A DNA stretch of 64,000 nt from SHAN690 sp023262195 (GTDB taxonomy: Bacteria > Bacteroidota > Bacteroidia > Flavobacteriales_G > Salibacteraceae), in assembly GCA_038142005.1 (NCBI GenBank), contig JAYQJE010000003.1:62001-126000 (forward strand), written 5' to 3'. The notes beneath the pieces are model-generated. The model did no database searches and was not told the DNA's origin. It saw nothing but the letters and a program-made list of their open reading frames with translations. The translations under genes were made by a program, and so were the position numbers. The stretch's first letter is position 1. Every line of letters begins with the position of its first letter. Positions 21,601 through 30,572 of the stretch are shown here, piece by piece.

Positions 21601-21770
21601 TGCAATCTATGCGGATCTATATCTCTGCAAACAACCTTTTTACACTAACAAAATACCAAGGTTATGATCCAGAAATTGGATCCAACGGAGGACCCTTGTC
21701 AGCAGGAGTTGACTATGGTTTCTATCCGCAGGCAAGAACCATCATGGGTGGATTTAACTTCCAATTTTAA
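18675..21770 (+). CDS. susC: SusC-like TonB-dependent glycan transporter (two frameshifts)
   Basis: About 1031 residues after repair. A signal peptide ends at GFSQ. Residues 25-100 are a carboxypeptidase-regulatory-like domain (VPGVTVYEKGTSNGTTTDMDGNYAIEL), then the SusC linker DEVVVVGYGTSTKKELTGA and plug domain (IRIRGLSTFGDNDPLILVDG), then a 22-strand-type barrel ending in aromatic Phe (GGFNFQF). It imports glucan oligosaccharides through the outer membrane using TonB energy, with SusD as lid. An undercalled AA at 19367-19368 splits the frame (joins KKGAP to NSKPRVEVSGYY), and a second break lies near 19651-19662 in a GGAGGA stretch (joins SQDGIVG to DKSNFTRFNGR). It is first in the + strand operon, divergent from the regulator. 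Confidence 0.94.
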
Positions 21771-21777
21771 TCGTACA

Positions 21778-23247
21778 ATGAAAACAATCGAAAGAATACT
21801 TTTTGCATGCACTCGTAATTTTTGTAGCCACAGGCTGTGATAAATTTCTTGAAACAGATCCCTTGTTTACTCAGGATGCTGAAAACTATTTTACAAATCC
21901 GCAGGATTATGATTTGGCCTTAATAGGCGCATATGACCTTCTACAAGGTTCGTTTATGAATATTTGGATAGGAGAAATTGCATCTGACAATTCTATTGCT
22001 GGTGGCGAAAGTGTCACAGATACAAAAGGCCTTCATGAAATTGACGAAATGACTCACGGAGCGGTAAACACTGAGCTTCGAAGTGTTTTTCGTTGGAACT
22101 ATGCTGGAGTTACACGCACTAATTACCTTCTTGAAAACAAGGATAATATTGACTTCCCGGAAAAGATCAAATCATTGCAGAGGCACAATTTCTACGGGCA
22201 TACTATTACTTCCAATTGGTTAAGTATTTTGGTGACGGACCATTAATCGTGGACAAACGATTGGGAGTAGATGAAGTTGCCCAGCTAAACCGGACTCCTG
22301 CTTCCACCGTGTATGAGCAGATTGAAATTGATTTAATCGAATCAAGCCAAGTGCTAGATTGGACAAATTCTGTGAAAGGTCGCGTCACTAAAGGTGCTGC
22401 CCTTGCGCTTCTCGGCAAGGTTTATCTCTATCAAAATAAATTTAGTGAAAGTGTTTCAACATTTGATCAAGTTATTGAAAGTGGCAACTACGCTTTAATT
22501 ACTGATTACAACGCACTTTTTAGCGTTGGCAACGAGGGGCATTCTGAAACTGTTTTTGCCATTGAATATAGCGGCCTTGAAGGTGGAAGTTATGGTTGCT
22601 TAATTTGTCTTGAAGGCAATGCTGCTCCTGGATTTCACGGTATACGACAGTATGACGGACCAGTTTATGGCGATGGCAACAGTTACAATTTACCAACCCA
22701 AGATCTTTACAATGCCTTTAACTCCACAGATTTACGAAGAGACGCCAGTATATTGGATATCGATGCTTTTGTAAACTCACAATCCAATCCCTCCGAAATC
22801 AATTACGCGATAGGTGGTGGTGGTCATACTGGATATTACAACAATAAATACATTAAACGTCAAGGCGAAATTGGTCTGCCAGACAATGACCTAACCAGTC
22901 CAGTGAACTACATTGTAATTCGATACGCCGACGTTTTGCTCATGGCTGCAGAAGCAAATAGTGAAAATGGTAATAGCGTTAAAGCTCAGACATATTTGAA
23001 CGAAGTTCGTACACGCGCAGGTCTTGGAAGTCTGAGCAGCACTGGCGACAACCTTACGCGAGCCATATGGCAAGAACGCAGATTAGAATTATCAGGCGAA
23101 GGACATCGCTTCTTTGACCTAGTGCGAACCGGACAGGCTGCTACTGAAATCACAAATTTTATTGAGGGTCAGCATGAACTCTTTCCTATTCCACAAATTG
23201 AAATTGACCTCGCAGGAAGCTCTTGGGATCAAAATCCAAATTATTAA
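21778..23247 (+). CDS. susD: SusD/RagB-family glycan-binding lipoprotein (two frameshifts)
   Basis: About 489 residues after repair, starting at ATG 21778, 7 bases after susC. The N-terminal signal is interrupted by an indel near the T5 run at 21800-21804, downstream of which VIFVATGC gives the lipobox, then DKFLETDPLFTQDAENYF, typical of SusD. A second undercall in AAAA at 22161-22164 joins FPEK to DQIIAEAQFLRAYYYFQLVKYFGD, the conserved TPR-like core. The end shows RYADVLLMAAEA, YLNEVRTRAGL, IWQERRLELSGEGHRFFDLVR and ELFPIPQIEID, all family signatures. It caps SusC on the cell surface and captures beta-glucan chains. Identity is firm; glucan specificity comes from neighbouring enzymes. Confidence 0.94.
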
Positions 23248-23265
23248 TATAACACAATTGAAATT

Positions 23266-24645
23266 ATGAAACGTTTCAACATACTTTCATCGGTCACCAC
23301 TCTAGTCTTGCTTGTCAGTTTTGGTTGTAAAAAAGATGCTCCAGAACTTGGCGATCCGCCAACAGAGGCTGATGCAGCCTTTACCTATGCGGAAGCATCT
23401 CGGAGTAAGAACATCATTGAATTTACCGCAAGCAACTCAGACGTTATTGCGGTTTGGGATTTTGGAAATGGCACTCAGGGTACAGGGAGCAAGGCCACAG
23501 GTATTTATCCGAATAAGGGAACGTACACAGTTGTATTGACCATTTTCTCTCGTGGAGGAAGTGCCATAAGTACGCAAGATATCGTTATCGAAAACGACGA
23601 CTTAAGTCTGTTGAGTAGTCCTATTTTCGATTTCTTGACTGGCGGCTTGGATAATGGTGGAGTAAAAACCTGGGTTATTGACTCGAATTTATCAGGTCAC
23701 TTTGGAGTGGGTCCCAATCCTTCAGGATCAGCGGGTAACTTCCCTGAATATTATGAAGCGGGTGAGAACGAAAAAGCGGGTGGAGGAATGTATGATGACA
23801 AGTACACCTTTAGTATGGATGCTTTCCGCTTTGACATGGTTACTAATGGTGATGTTTATATTAACTCAGCTCAAGCAGGGAATTTTAATGGATCTTACGA
23901 AGCGTCTGTAGGCGACTATACAGCCCCCTTCGATGATCAAATCGGAGAATCTTGGACTGTGTCGACAGATGGTGATACTACCATCACATTTTCTGGCAGC
24001 AGTTTCATAGGATACTACACTGGTATTCATACCTATAAGGTACTAGCCATTGGTGAAAACGAATTGTTCTTGCGCTATGAGGATAGTGAAGCGCCAGACC
24101 TCGCTTGGTACATACGACTGGTGCCCGAAGGATATGATTCCGGGGGTGGCGGCGGCGGCGGTGGCGGCGGTGGCGGCGGTGGCGGCACCACGGACACCAT
24201 TGGCTATACGCTCCCGATCGACTTTGAAAGCAGTGAGCCTGAATTCACAGCGTTTGGAAATAGCACTGTGGCGTACATTGACAACCCTGATACCTCAGGC
24301 ATCAATCCGAGTTCCAGAGTGCTAGAAACGGTTCATGGAGATCAGACATGGGCAGGACTATTTGTAGATTTAAAAGGCAAATTCGACTTTAGCACCGCGA
24401 CCAACTTGGAAGTCAAAGTTTGGGCTCCCATTACTGGTGATTTTAGGATCAAAATCGAGAATAGTGACAACGATGAAGAATTTGTAGAAAAAGACTTCAC
24501 AATTAGTACCGCCAATGAGTGGGTGCAGATATCCATCGACTTTTCCGATGCTAATCCCGATATCTATGACTTATTTGTAGTGTTTCCAGGCTGGGATGTA
24601 GCCAATGCAGGCACCTTCTATTTGGATGACTTCGAACAAAACTAA
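23266..24645 (+). CDS. Surface glycan-binding lipoprotein with PKD domain and poly-Gly linker
   Basis: An intact 459-residue protein 18 bases after susD, the usual SusE/SGBP position. The lipobox is LVSFGC (Cys21). Residues about 35-110 are a PKD domain (VIAVWDFGNGTQG, TYTVVLTIFSRGG). Residues about 115-285 form a beta-sandwich starting with SSPIFDFLTGGLDNGGVKTWV and ending DLAWYIRLVPEG. Fifteen consecutive Gly form a linker near residue 293-307. A C-terminal module (YTLPIDFESSEPEFTAFG ... AGTFYLDDFEQN) resembles family carbohydrate-binding sandwiches and the start of the partial protein at 1-173. It probably holds beta-1,3-glucan at the surface next to SusCD. No catalytic motif is visible. 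Confidence 0.82.
   Translation: MKRFNILSSVTTLVLLVSFGCKKDAPELGDPPTEADAAFTYAEASRSKNIIEFTASNSDVIAVWDFGNGTQGTGSKATGIYPNKGTYTVVLTIFSRGGSAISTQDIVIENDDLSLLSSPIFDFLTGGLDNGGVKTWVIDSNLSGHFGVGPNPSGSAGNFPEYYEAGENEKAGGGMYDDKYTFSMDAFRFDMVTNGDVYINSAQAGNFNGSYEASVGDYTAPFDDQIGESWTVSTDGDTTITFSGSSFIGYYTGIHTYKVLAIGENELFLRYEDSEAPDLAWYIRLVPEGYDSGGGGGGGGGGGGGGGTTDTIGYTLPIDFESSEPEFTAFGNSTVAYIDNPDTSGINPSSRVLETVHGDQTWAGLFVDLKGKFDFSTATNLEVKVWAPITGDFRIKIENSDNDEEFVEKDFTISTANEWVQISIDFSDANPDIYDLFVVFPGWDVANAGTFYLDDFEQN
24142..24186 (+). repeat. GGN microsatellite coding for 15 glycines
   Basis: Forty-five bases consist only of GGG, GGT and GGC codons, in a partly regular GGT-GGC-GGC pattern, between the second and third domains of the glycan-binding lipoprotein. 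It encodes a flexible linker. Being a low-complexity G-rich run, its exact copy number is unreliable in error-prone reads. Confidence 0.9.
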
Positions 24646-24677
24646 AAGGCTCAGGTTGTAATTAGACTATCGCATAC

Positions 24678-25809
24678 ATGAGGAAATTTAAATCTATCTA
24701 TATTGGATTCTTTGTATTAATGATTCCGCTAACTCATTGTAAAGAGGCTCCTGTCTCTGAAGCCACCTTGCCGACTAATCTAGAAGTAGAGGTTCGAGTA
24801 GATACTTTAATCCCAGGTTTCGTATCTGTATTAGCAACCGCTGATAGAGCTAATTATTTTACCTGTTCATTTACCGAAGGAACTGAGGTAAGTATTGAAG
24901 AATCTGCAGAAGGTGCTTTTTCATATACATATGATTTCGATGGATCCTACGATATTCTCGTAAAGGCACACACTACTGAAACTGATTTCATTTTTAAAAG
25001 AGATAAGTGTCACAATAAACTTGCCTGTCCCAGGAAATAATGGAGATAGCACGACATCTGGTTACTCTACCCCCACTTCGTACAACGGTTACGATTTAGT
25101 TTGGAACGACGAATTTGATGGAAGCACATTGAACACTTCTGACTGGAATTATGAAATTGGCACTGGGAACAATGGATGGGGCAATAACGAGCTTCAATAT
25201 TATACCGAAGACAATGTTTCTGTTGCTGATGGTTATTTGACCATTGAGGCAAAAAGGCAATTTTTCAATGGAAGCAGCTACACTTCCTCTCGAATCACAA
25301 CGCTTGATAAGCAGTTTTTCAAATATGGCCGCGTTGACATTCGGGCTCTATTGCCATATGGACAGGGAATGTGGCCAGCGCTTTGGATGCTCGGACAAAG
25401 TTTTACCACAGCTGGATGGCCGCAATGCGGTGAAATCGATATTATGGAAATGGCTGGAGGCGACGCTCCCGGCAAAGGTGATAATGTTGTGCTTGGCACA
25501 TTACATTGGGATAATAATGGAACCTATGCGAATTATGGTGATAAAACTTCACTTAGTTCAGGAACCTTCGCGGATGAATTTCATGTCTTCAGTATCATTT
25601 GGGATGAAAACTCAATATTTTGGTATTTAGATGACCAATTATATCACTCTGCCGATATTACTCCAAATGGCTTAGAAGAATTTCATGAGTCATTCTTTTT
25701 CATATTCAACGTAGCCGTTGGAGGGAACTTCTCAGGAAGTCCAGATGCAAGCACCAATTTCCCACAAAAGATGTTGGTGGACTACGTACGGGTCTTCCAA
25801 AAACAATAG
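24678..25809 (+). CDS. GH16 endo-beta-1,3-glucanase lipoprotein (one frameshift)
   Basis: About 376 residues after repair. The lipobox is LTHC (Cys21). Residues about 30-115 look like an Ig/PKD-type domain (LEVEVRVDTLIPGFVSVLATADRA). The catalytic domain starts at NGYDLVWNDEFDG, continues GNNGWGNNELQYYTEDN and KYGRVDIRALLPYGQGMWPALWML, and holds the active site GEIDIMEMAG. It ends MLVDYVRVFQKQ. The frame breaks in T5A4 at about 24991-24999; removing one base joins DFIFK to EISVTINLPVPGNNG. It is the surface partner of SusCD, probably cutting laminarin at the cell surface before import, whereas the minus-strand GH16 may act on imported chains. Confidence 0.92.
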
Positions 25810-25911
25810 TCACATTCTTACTTAAACCTTCTTTTTTTGATCGATTCAACAAGAACAGTTCCGCTTTAATTATAAAAAACCCAATAAATCTTATTGTTTT
25901 TTTCTACTTAG

Positions 25912-25933
25912 AGTGATAATTACTATAAGTTTG
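25912..25933 (+). promoter_or_regulatory. Possible promoter before the repeat protein
   Basis: TAAGTTTG (25926-25933) matches the -7 consensus TAnnTTTG, 36 bases before the ATG at 25970. No TTG is at the -33 distance; the upstream segment AGTGATAATTACT (25912-25924) is a near palindrome. The 160-base gap after the GH16 gene suggests the repeat protein can be transcribed separately. Nothing else is visible in 25810-25969. Confidence 0.35.
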
Positions 25934-25969
25934 ATATTATTGTAACGTACAAAAAATGATTAATTAACA

Positions 25970-27645
25970 ATGAAACACTTTATACTTTACACACTTGCTT
26001 GCCTCTTCTCTTTTGGGGTTAAAGCGCAAAATGTCACTTTTCAGGTGGACATGAATCAATATGGCGGTGCATTCACAACACCAGAAGTGAATGGCACTTT
26101 TAATGGCTGGTGTGGGTCATGTAACGCTATGTCCGACGCAAATAACGATGGGATTTGGGATGTAACCCTACCTTTGAATCAAGGACAAATTGAATATAAA
26201 TTTTCCCACGATGGATGGGCAGGTCAAGAATCCTTAACCCCAAACACCCCGTGTGTCTTAACCACGGGTGGTTTTACTAATCGTGTTCTCCAGATAACCG
26301 GCGACACTATTCTTCCACCTGTTTGTTGGGAAAGCTGTGCTGCTTGCGTTCCTCCATCAAACGTTACCTTTCAGGTGGACATGAATCAATACGGGGGCGC
26401 ATTCACTACTCCTGAGGTAAATGGCACATTTAATGGATGGTGCGGTAATTGCAATGCAATGACTGATGCTAATAATGATGGGATTTGGGAAGTAACTCTT
26501 CCATTAACTCAAAGCTCAATTGAATATAAATTCTCTCATGATGCTTGGGCAGGTGAAGAATCCCTCGATACTTCACTTGCTTGCGTCTTGACTACAGGAG
26601 CTAATACGAATCGATTTATTCAAATTAACGGGGATACCGTCCTTCCTGCAGTATGTTGGGAAAGTTGTAATGAATGTGTTGACACATCAAACGTGACCTT
26701 CAGGGTAGATATGAGTGAATATACAGGTTCATTTACGACTCCTGAGATAAATGGCACATTTAATGCATGGTGCGGCAACTGCAATCCTATGACAGATGAG
26801 GATAATGATAGTGTATGGGAGATCACACTACCTTTAACACAAGATTCAATTGAGTATAAGTTCTCTTATGATGGATGGGCAGGTCAAGAAGATTTAGAAC
26901 AAGGTCTTCCTTGCACTAAAACTGACGGAGAGTACACCAATAGATTTATGTTTATTGACGGAGATACTATCCTCCCCATTGTATGCTGGGAAAGCTGTAA
27001 TGAAGAGTGTATTACTACCGAAGCCAAGGTTAATGTCACCTTCCGAGTAGACATGAGTGAATATTCAGGTTCATTCACCACCCCTGAGGTAAATGGCACA
27101 TTCAATGGGTGGTGTGGTAATTGTAATGCCTTAGAAGATAGTGATGGAGACAATATATGGGAAACCACCATTGAGTTGGATCAAGATACTTTTGATTATA
27201 AATTCTCTTATGATACATGGACAGGTCAAGAAACATTAGATTCTAATTTAAGTTGTACAAAAACAACTACGGATGAGGGGGTACTTTTATTAATCGTATT
27301 ATTTTAGTTACAGGTGATACTGTACTACCTGCCGTATGTTGGGAAAGTTGTGATACGTGTGGAGCCGACTCAACAATGTCAATTTTGTCAGTTGTAAATA
27401 CTGAGCACTTTTCCTTATATCCAAATCCAGCCAAAGAGGCATTCATAATTGATGCAAATAATTGGGGGTCAGAATCAGTCCGCATTTCATTATTTAATTC
27501 TTTAGGAGTTAACGTCTACAATGTTCTGAAGACTGACAGAAGTCCTGAAGAAATCCAAGTCAGTGAACTGAAAAATGGTATGTATATAGTTACCATTGAA
27601 TCTAGTCACGGAAGATATATTTATCGCATGGTGGTTTCAGAATAA
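25970..27645 (+). CDS. T9SS-exported protein with four tandem putative glycan-binding repeats (one frameshift)
   Basis: About 558 residues after repair. A signal peptide ends FGVKAQ. Four repeats of about 110 residues each contain VTF(Q/R)VDM, an NGTFN(G/A)WCG-x-CN turn, an acidic D-x-N-x-D-G-I-W-type loop, YKFS(H/Y)D-x-W-(A/T)GQE and CWESC. Conserved Cys suggest disulfides. The C-terminus is a type A sorting domain (LYPNPAKEAF ... GMYIVTIESSHGRYIYRMVV), so it leaves by the type IX system and is attached or released. A G5 run at 27277-27281 is one base short; repair joins TTTDEGG to TFINRIILVTGD. No enzyme motif is present. As last gene of the glucan locus it is a candidate multivalent laminarin-binding protein. 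Confidence 0.82.
26029..27360 (+). repeat. Four tandem ~330-base coding repeats
   Basis: Repeat starts fall near 26029, 26359, 26689 and 27031, giving periods of about 330, 330 and 342 bases. Copies 1 and 2 share the same start (FQVDMNQYGGAFTTPEVNGTFNGW) and copies 3 and 4 share another (FRVDMSEY-x-GSFTTPE), suggesting a two-step duplication. Copy 4 carries the frameshift. Confidence 0.88.
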
Positions 27646-27655
27646 ACATCTCAAA

Positions 27656-27681
27656 AAAGCCAGATTAATTAAATTGGCTTT
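27656..27681 (+). terminator. Terminator after the glucan locus
   Basis: AAAGCCA (27656-27662) pairs with TGGCTTT (27675-27681), 12 bases past the stop of the repeat protein and followed by an AT-rich tract. It could work in both directions. Confidence 0.6.
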
Positions 27682-27695
27682 CTATTAATTTAATT

Positions 27696-27735
27696 ATCCG
27701 AATCTATCCAGAGTGGGTGGGTTCGGATTTTTTTT
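27696..27735 (+). terminator. Strong intrinsic terminator
   Basis: ATCCGAA (27696-27702) and TTCGGAT (27722-27728) form a perfect 7-bp stem ending in eight T (27728-27735). With the hairpin just before it, this isolates the polysaccharide locus from efp. Confidence 0.8.
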
Positions 27736-27786
27736 CGCAAGAAGATATCGGAACTGCTGACAAGTACAAAACGATTTAAGATTGCT

Positions 27787-27814
27787 TTGTCATTGTTCTC
27801 AACGCATACATTTG
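27787..27814 (+). promoter_or_regulatory. Probable efp promoter
   Basis: TTG (27787-27789), 17 bases, then TACATTTG (27807-27814) matches TTG/TAnnTTTG with a slightly short spacer. The efp ATG follows 17 bases later. Confidence 0.5.
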
Positions 27815-27831
27815 CTACTCAAAGTAATCTT

Positions 27832-28395
27832 ATGGCTTCTACTTCAGATTTTAAGAACGGACTGACTTTTCATTGGAATAACGACCTCTATACCATCATA
27901 GAATTTTTACACGTAAAACCAGGTAAAGGCCCAGCTTTCGTTCGTACTAAGCTCAAGAGCATCACTTCTGGTAAAGTGTTAGAAAACACCTTCCCTTCCG
28001 GATCAAAAGTGGATGAGGTAAGAATTGAGCGCAGACCATATCAATTCCTTTATAGGGATGATCAAGGGTACCATTTCATGCACAAGGAAACGTACGATCA
28101 AATCTTTGTACAAGAAGAGTTGATCAACGGTGCTCCGTTTTTAAAGGATGGCCAAGAATGCGAGATTGTATTCCATGCCGAAGAGGAACGCCCACTTTTC
28201 TGTGACTTGCCACCACGCGTAGAGTTGGAAATCACCTACACAGAGCCAGGCATAAAAGGTGACACCGCAACCAACACCATGAAACCAGCTACCCTCGAAA
28301 CGGGAGCAGAAATTCGAGTGCCACTGTTTATCAACGAAGGCGACCGAATTAAAGTGGATACCCGCGATGGTTCTTACTCTGAACGGGTGAAATGA
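27832..28395 (+). CDS. efp: Translation elongation factor P
   Basis: A 187-residue protein, the normal EF-P length. The start is the ATG at 27832 (MASTSDFKNGLTFHW); the frame is open upstream but without homology. The conserved loop HVKPGKGPAFVRTKLK carries the modifiable Lys (residue 32) that reaches the peptidyl-transferase centre of ribosomes stalled at polyproline. The end RIKVDTRDGSYSERVK is the domain III signature. The last bases overlap the next gene by ATGA, an arrangement tying efp to an lpxD-like gene. Confidence 0.96.
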   Translation: MASTSDFKNGLTFHWNNDLYTIIEFLHVKPGKGPAFVRTKLKSITSGKVLENTFPSGSKVDEVRIERRPYQFLYRDDQGYHFMHKETYDQIFVQEELINGAPFLKDGQECEIVFHAEEERPLFCDLPPRVELEITYTEPGIKGDTATNTMKPATLETGAEIRVPLFINEGDRIKVDTRDGSYSERVK

Positions 28396-29312
28396 GGCTC
28401 AACGAGGCGGCATCGCTTGAAGCACTTGCCAAATTGCTCAATTGCGCATTTGAGGGTGACGCCAAACTATTGGCTCACGGCATCAATGAAATTCATATGG
28501 TGAATCAAGGCGACATTGCCTTTGTGGATCATCCTAAGTATTACGACAAAACACTGCAGTCAGACGCATCCGTTGTCATCATCAATAAAGAGGTGGATTG
28601 CCCAGAAGGCAAAGGTCTTTTGATCCATCCAGAACCGTTCAGTGCATTTAATCAACTCATCACGCACTTTGCTCCTCCTAAACATAGCCACGACCGCATC
28701 GATACCAGCGCGAGTATCGCGGCCAGTGCCTACGTCCACCCTACTGCCAGCGTAGGATCCAACACCTCTATTGGCGAACACTGCGTGATTCATGCCAATG
28801 TGAGTATTGGGTCAAATTGCGTAATTGGAGATCGGGTGGAGATTCACGCGAACACCACCATTGGTTCGGATGCTTTTTATTACAAAACCAGACCAGAAAC
28901 TTTTGAAAAGCTCCTGAGTTGTGGCCGAGTGGTGATAGAAAATGATGTTGAAATTGGCGCGGGTTGCACTGTAGATCGTGGTTCTACGGGCGACACATAT
29001 ATCGGTGCACACAGCAAGTTTGACAATCAAGTACACATCGGCCACGATGTGCGCATTGGCAAGCGCTGCCTGTTTGCAGCTCAAGTGGGCATTGCGGGAT
29101 GTGTGACGATAGAAGACAATGTCACCATGTGGGGCCAAGTAGGTTGCATAGCCAACGTCACTATTGGCAAAGGCGCTGTGATCATGGCGCAATCTGGTAT
29201 CGGTAAGTCATTGGAAGGCGGTAAGACCTATTTTGGAAGTCCGGCAGGTGAGGCTAGAAATAAGCTGAAAGAACTCGCTTATCTCTCTTTGGCTTCAAAA
29301 TCTTCCAAGTAA
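28392..29312 (+). CDS. LpxD-like UDP-3-O-acylglucosamine N-acyltransferase
   Basis: A 306-residue protein with an N-terminal LpxD substrate-binding domain (GINEIHMVNQGDIAFVDHPKYYDKTL) and a left-handed beta-helix of hexapeptide repeats from about residue 105 (VHPTASVGSNTSIGEHCVI ... VIMAQSGIGKSLEGGKTYFGSPA). The catalytic His lies in DNQVHIGHDVRIG. It would N-acylate UDP-3-O-acylglucosamine in lipid A synthesis at the cytoplasmic membrane. Bacteroidota often carry a second lpxD-like gene beside efp; the main lpxD may be elsewhere, so I leave the symbol empty. Overlap with efp suggests coupled expression. Confidence 0.85.
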   Translation: MRLNEAASLEALAKLLNCAFEGDAKLLAHGINEIHMVNQGDIAFVDHPKYYDKTLQSDASVVIINKEVDCPEGKGLLIHPEPFSAFNQLITHFAPPKHSHDRIDTSASIAASAYVHPTASVGSNTSIGEHCVIHANVSIGSNCVIGDRVEIHANTTIGSDAFYYKTRPETFEKLLSCGRVVIENDVEIGAGCTVDRGSTGDTYIGAHSKFDNQVHIGHDVRIGKRCLFAAQVGIAGCVTIEDNVTMWGQVGCIANVTIGKGAVIMAQSGIGKSLEGGKTYFGSPAGEARNKLKELAYLSLASKSSK

Positions 29313-29333
29313 AACTCTATTTTCAGAAACGCT

Positions 29334-30572
29334 ATGGCGCACCCTATGCTACTGGTAACAGGTAAGAAGAGTCAACTCAAGGTCAGTAAATTCAAACTGA
29401 ATACCTTGCTGGAGATTACCAATGCCATCAACAACAACCTTCCTGAGACAGATTTATTTGATCTCTTTCAATTTATTCTAAGAGATCAATTGAGTATAGG
29501 AAAGGGATTAGTCTATTACAAGAAAGGTGAAGTTTGGGAACGTGCCCTAGCTTTTGGAGTGAATGAAAAAGATATATCCATTGATGTAGAAAAAGACCTT
29601 CAAAACATACGCGGTATCACTGTTATGGAAATGATGGGGCATCAACAATCAAAGAGTTTTGATGTGGTTATCCCTATTTCTCACAGAGATAATGACTTAG
29701 CCTACCTCCTACTAGGGGACTTAGATGAAGATGAAGTAAAAACGAGCCCAATCGTAAAACACCTCCCTTTCATTCAAACCATCGCGAATTTGACCATTGT
29801 AGCCGTAGAAAACAAAAGACTCAATCAGGAGCGTGTGAAGCAAGAGGTGATGAAGCGTGAACTTGAGATGGCCAGCGAAATGCAAGGTATGTTGCTTCCA
29901 AAACAGCTTCCAGTAAATGAATATCTCGAAACTGCGGCAACATACCTACCCCATCAAGAAGTTGGTGGTGACTTTTATGATGTAATCAAGATCAGCGATC
30001 ACGAATACTATTTATGTGTAGCAGATGTAAGTGGTAAAGGTATTTCAGCCGCAATTCTCATGGCAAGCTTTCAAGCAAACCTTAGGGGCAATATCCGTCA
30101 AAATCGAGAGCTCATATCTATTGCTAATGAATTAAATGAACGCGTTTGGTCTAGTGCGAAGGGTGAACGTTTTATCACCATGTTTTTAGGCATTTATGAC
30201 GCTGATTCGCACGTACTCAACTATGTAAACTGTGCCCACCAACCGCCTATGATCATTGGGAATGGCAGAAGAAGAGACTTAACCAATGGCTCGGTAGGGC
30301 TTGGAATGTTTGAAGAGCTTCCTTTCGTGAATATTGGATCTGTTTCGATAAAGCCTGGAGACATTTTTGTGGCTTATACTGATGGCGTAAACGAACTTGA
30401 AAACGCAAGTGGTGAGGCTTTCTCAGAGAATAACATGGCCAAGATTGTTGAGGATGGAGACTTTGAAACGGTTGATCAGCTCAATAAAAAGTTCATAGAT
30501 GCAATGGATGCTCATCGGGGTGACCAGCCCTTCCTTGACGACATTGCTTTAGTAAGCTGTCGTTTCCTCTGA
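29334..30572 (+). CDS. GAF-PP2C (SpoIIE/RsbU-type) protein phosphatase
   Basis: A 412-residue cytoplasmic protein. Residues about 20-155 look like a GAF sensory domain; a short coiled coil (residues 160-185, RLNQERVKQEVMKRELEMA) links it to the phosphatase. PP2C metal motifs are intact: EVGGDFYDVIKI, CVADVSGKGISAAILMASFQ, VAYTDGVNELENASGE and FLDDIALVSCRF. Such enzymes reverse Ser/Thr phosphorylation in partner-switching signalling. No anti-sigma or antagonist gene is adjacent. Its last 24 bases overlap the convergent O-antigen ligase-like gene. Confidence 0.88.
   Translation: MAHPMLLVTGKKSQLKVSKFKLNTLLEITNAINNNLPETDLFDLFQFILRDQLSIGKGLVYYKKGEVWERALAFGVNEKDISIDVEKDLQNIRGITVMEMMGHQQSKSFDVVIPISHRDNDLAYLLLGDLDEDEVKTSPIVKHLPFIQTIANLTIVAVENKRLNQERVKQEVMKRELEMASEMQGMLLPKQLPVNEYLETAATYLPHQEVGGDFYDVIKISDHEYYLCVADVSGKGISAAILMASFQANLRGNIRQNRELISIANELNERVWSSAKGERFITMFLGIYDADSHVLNYVNCAHQPPMIIGNGRRRDLTNGSVGLGMFEELPFVNIGSVSIKPGDIFVAYTDGVNELENASGEAFSENNMAKIVEDGDFETVDQLNKKFIDAMDAHRGDQPFLDDIALVSCRFL

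Noticed and set aside
26029..27360. CRISPR-like array
   Set aside because: Repeats are ~330 bases, coding and in frame, without short spacers; they are protein domain repeats.
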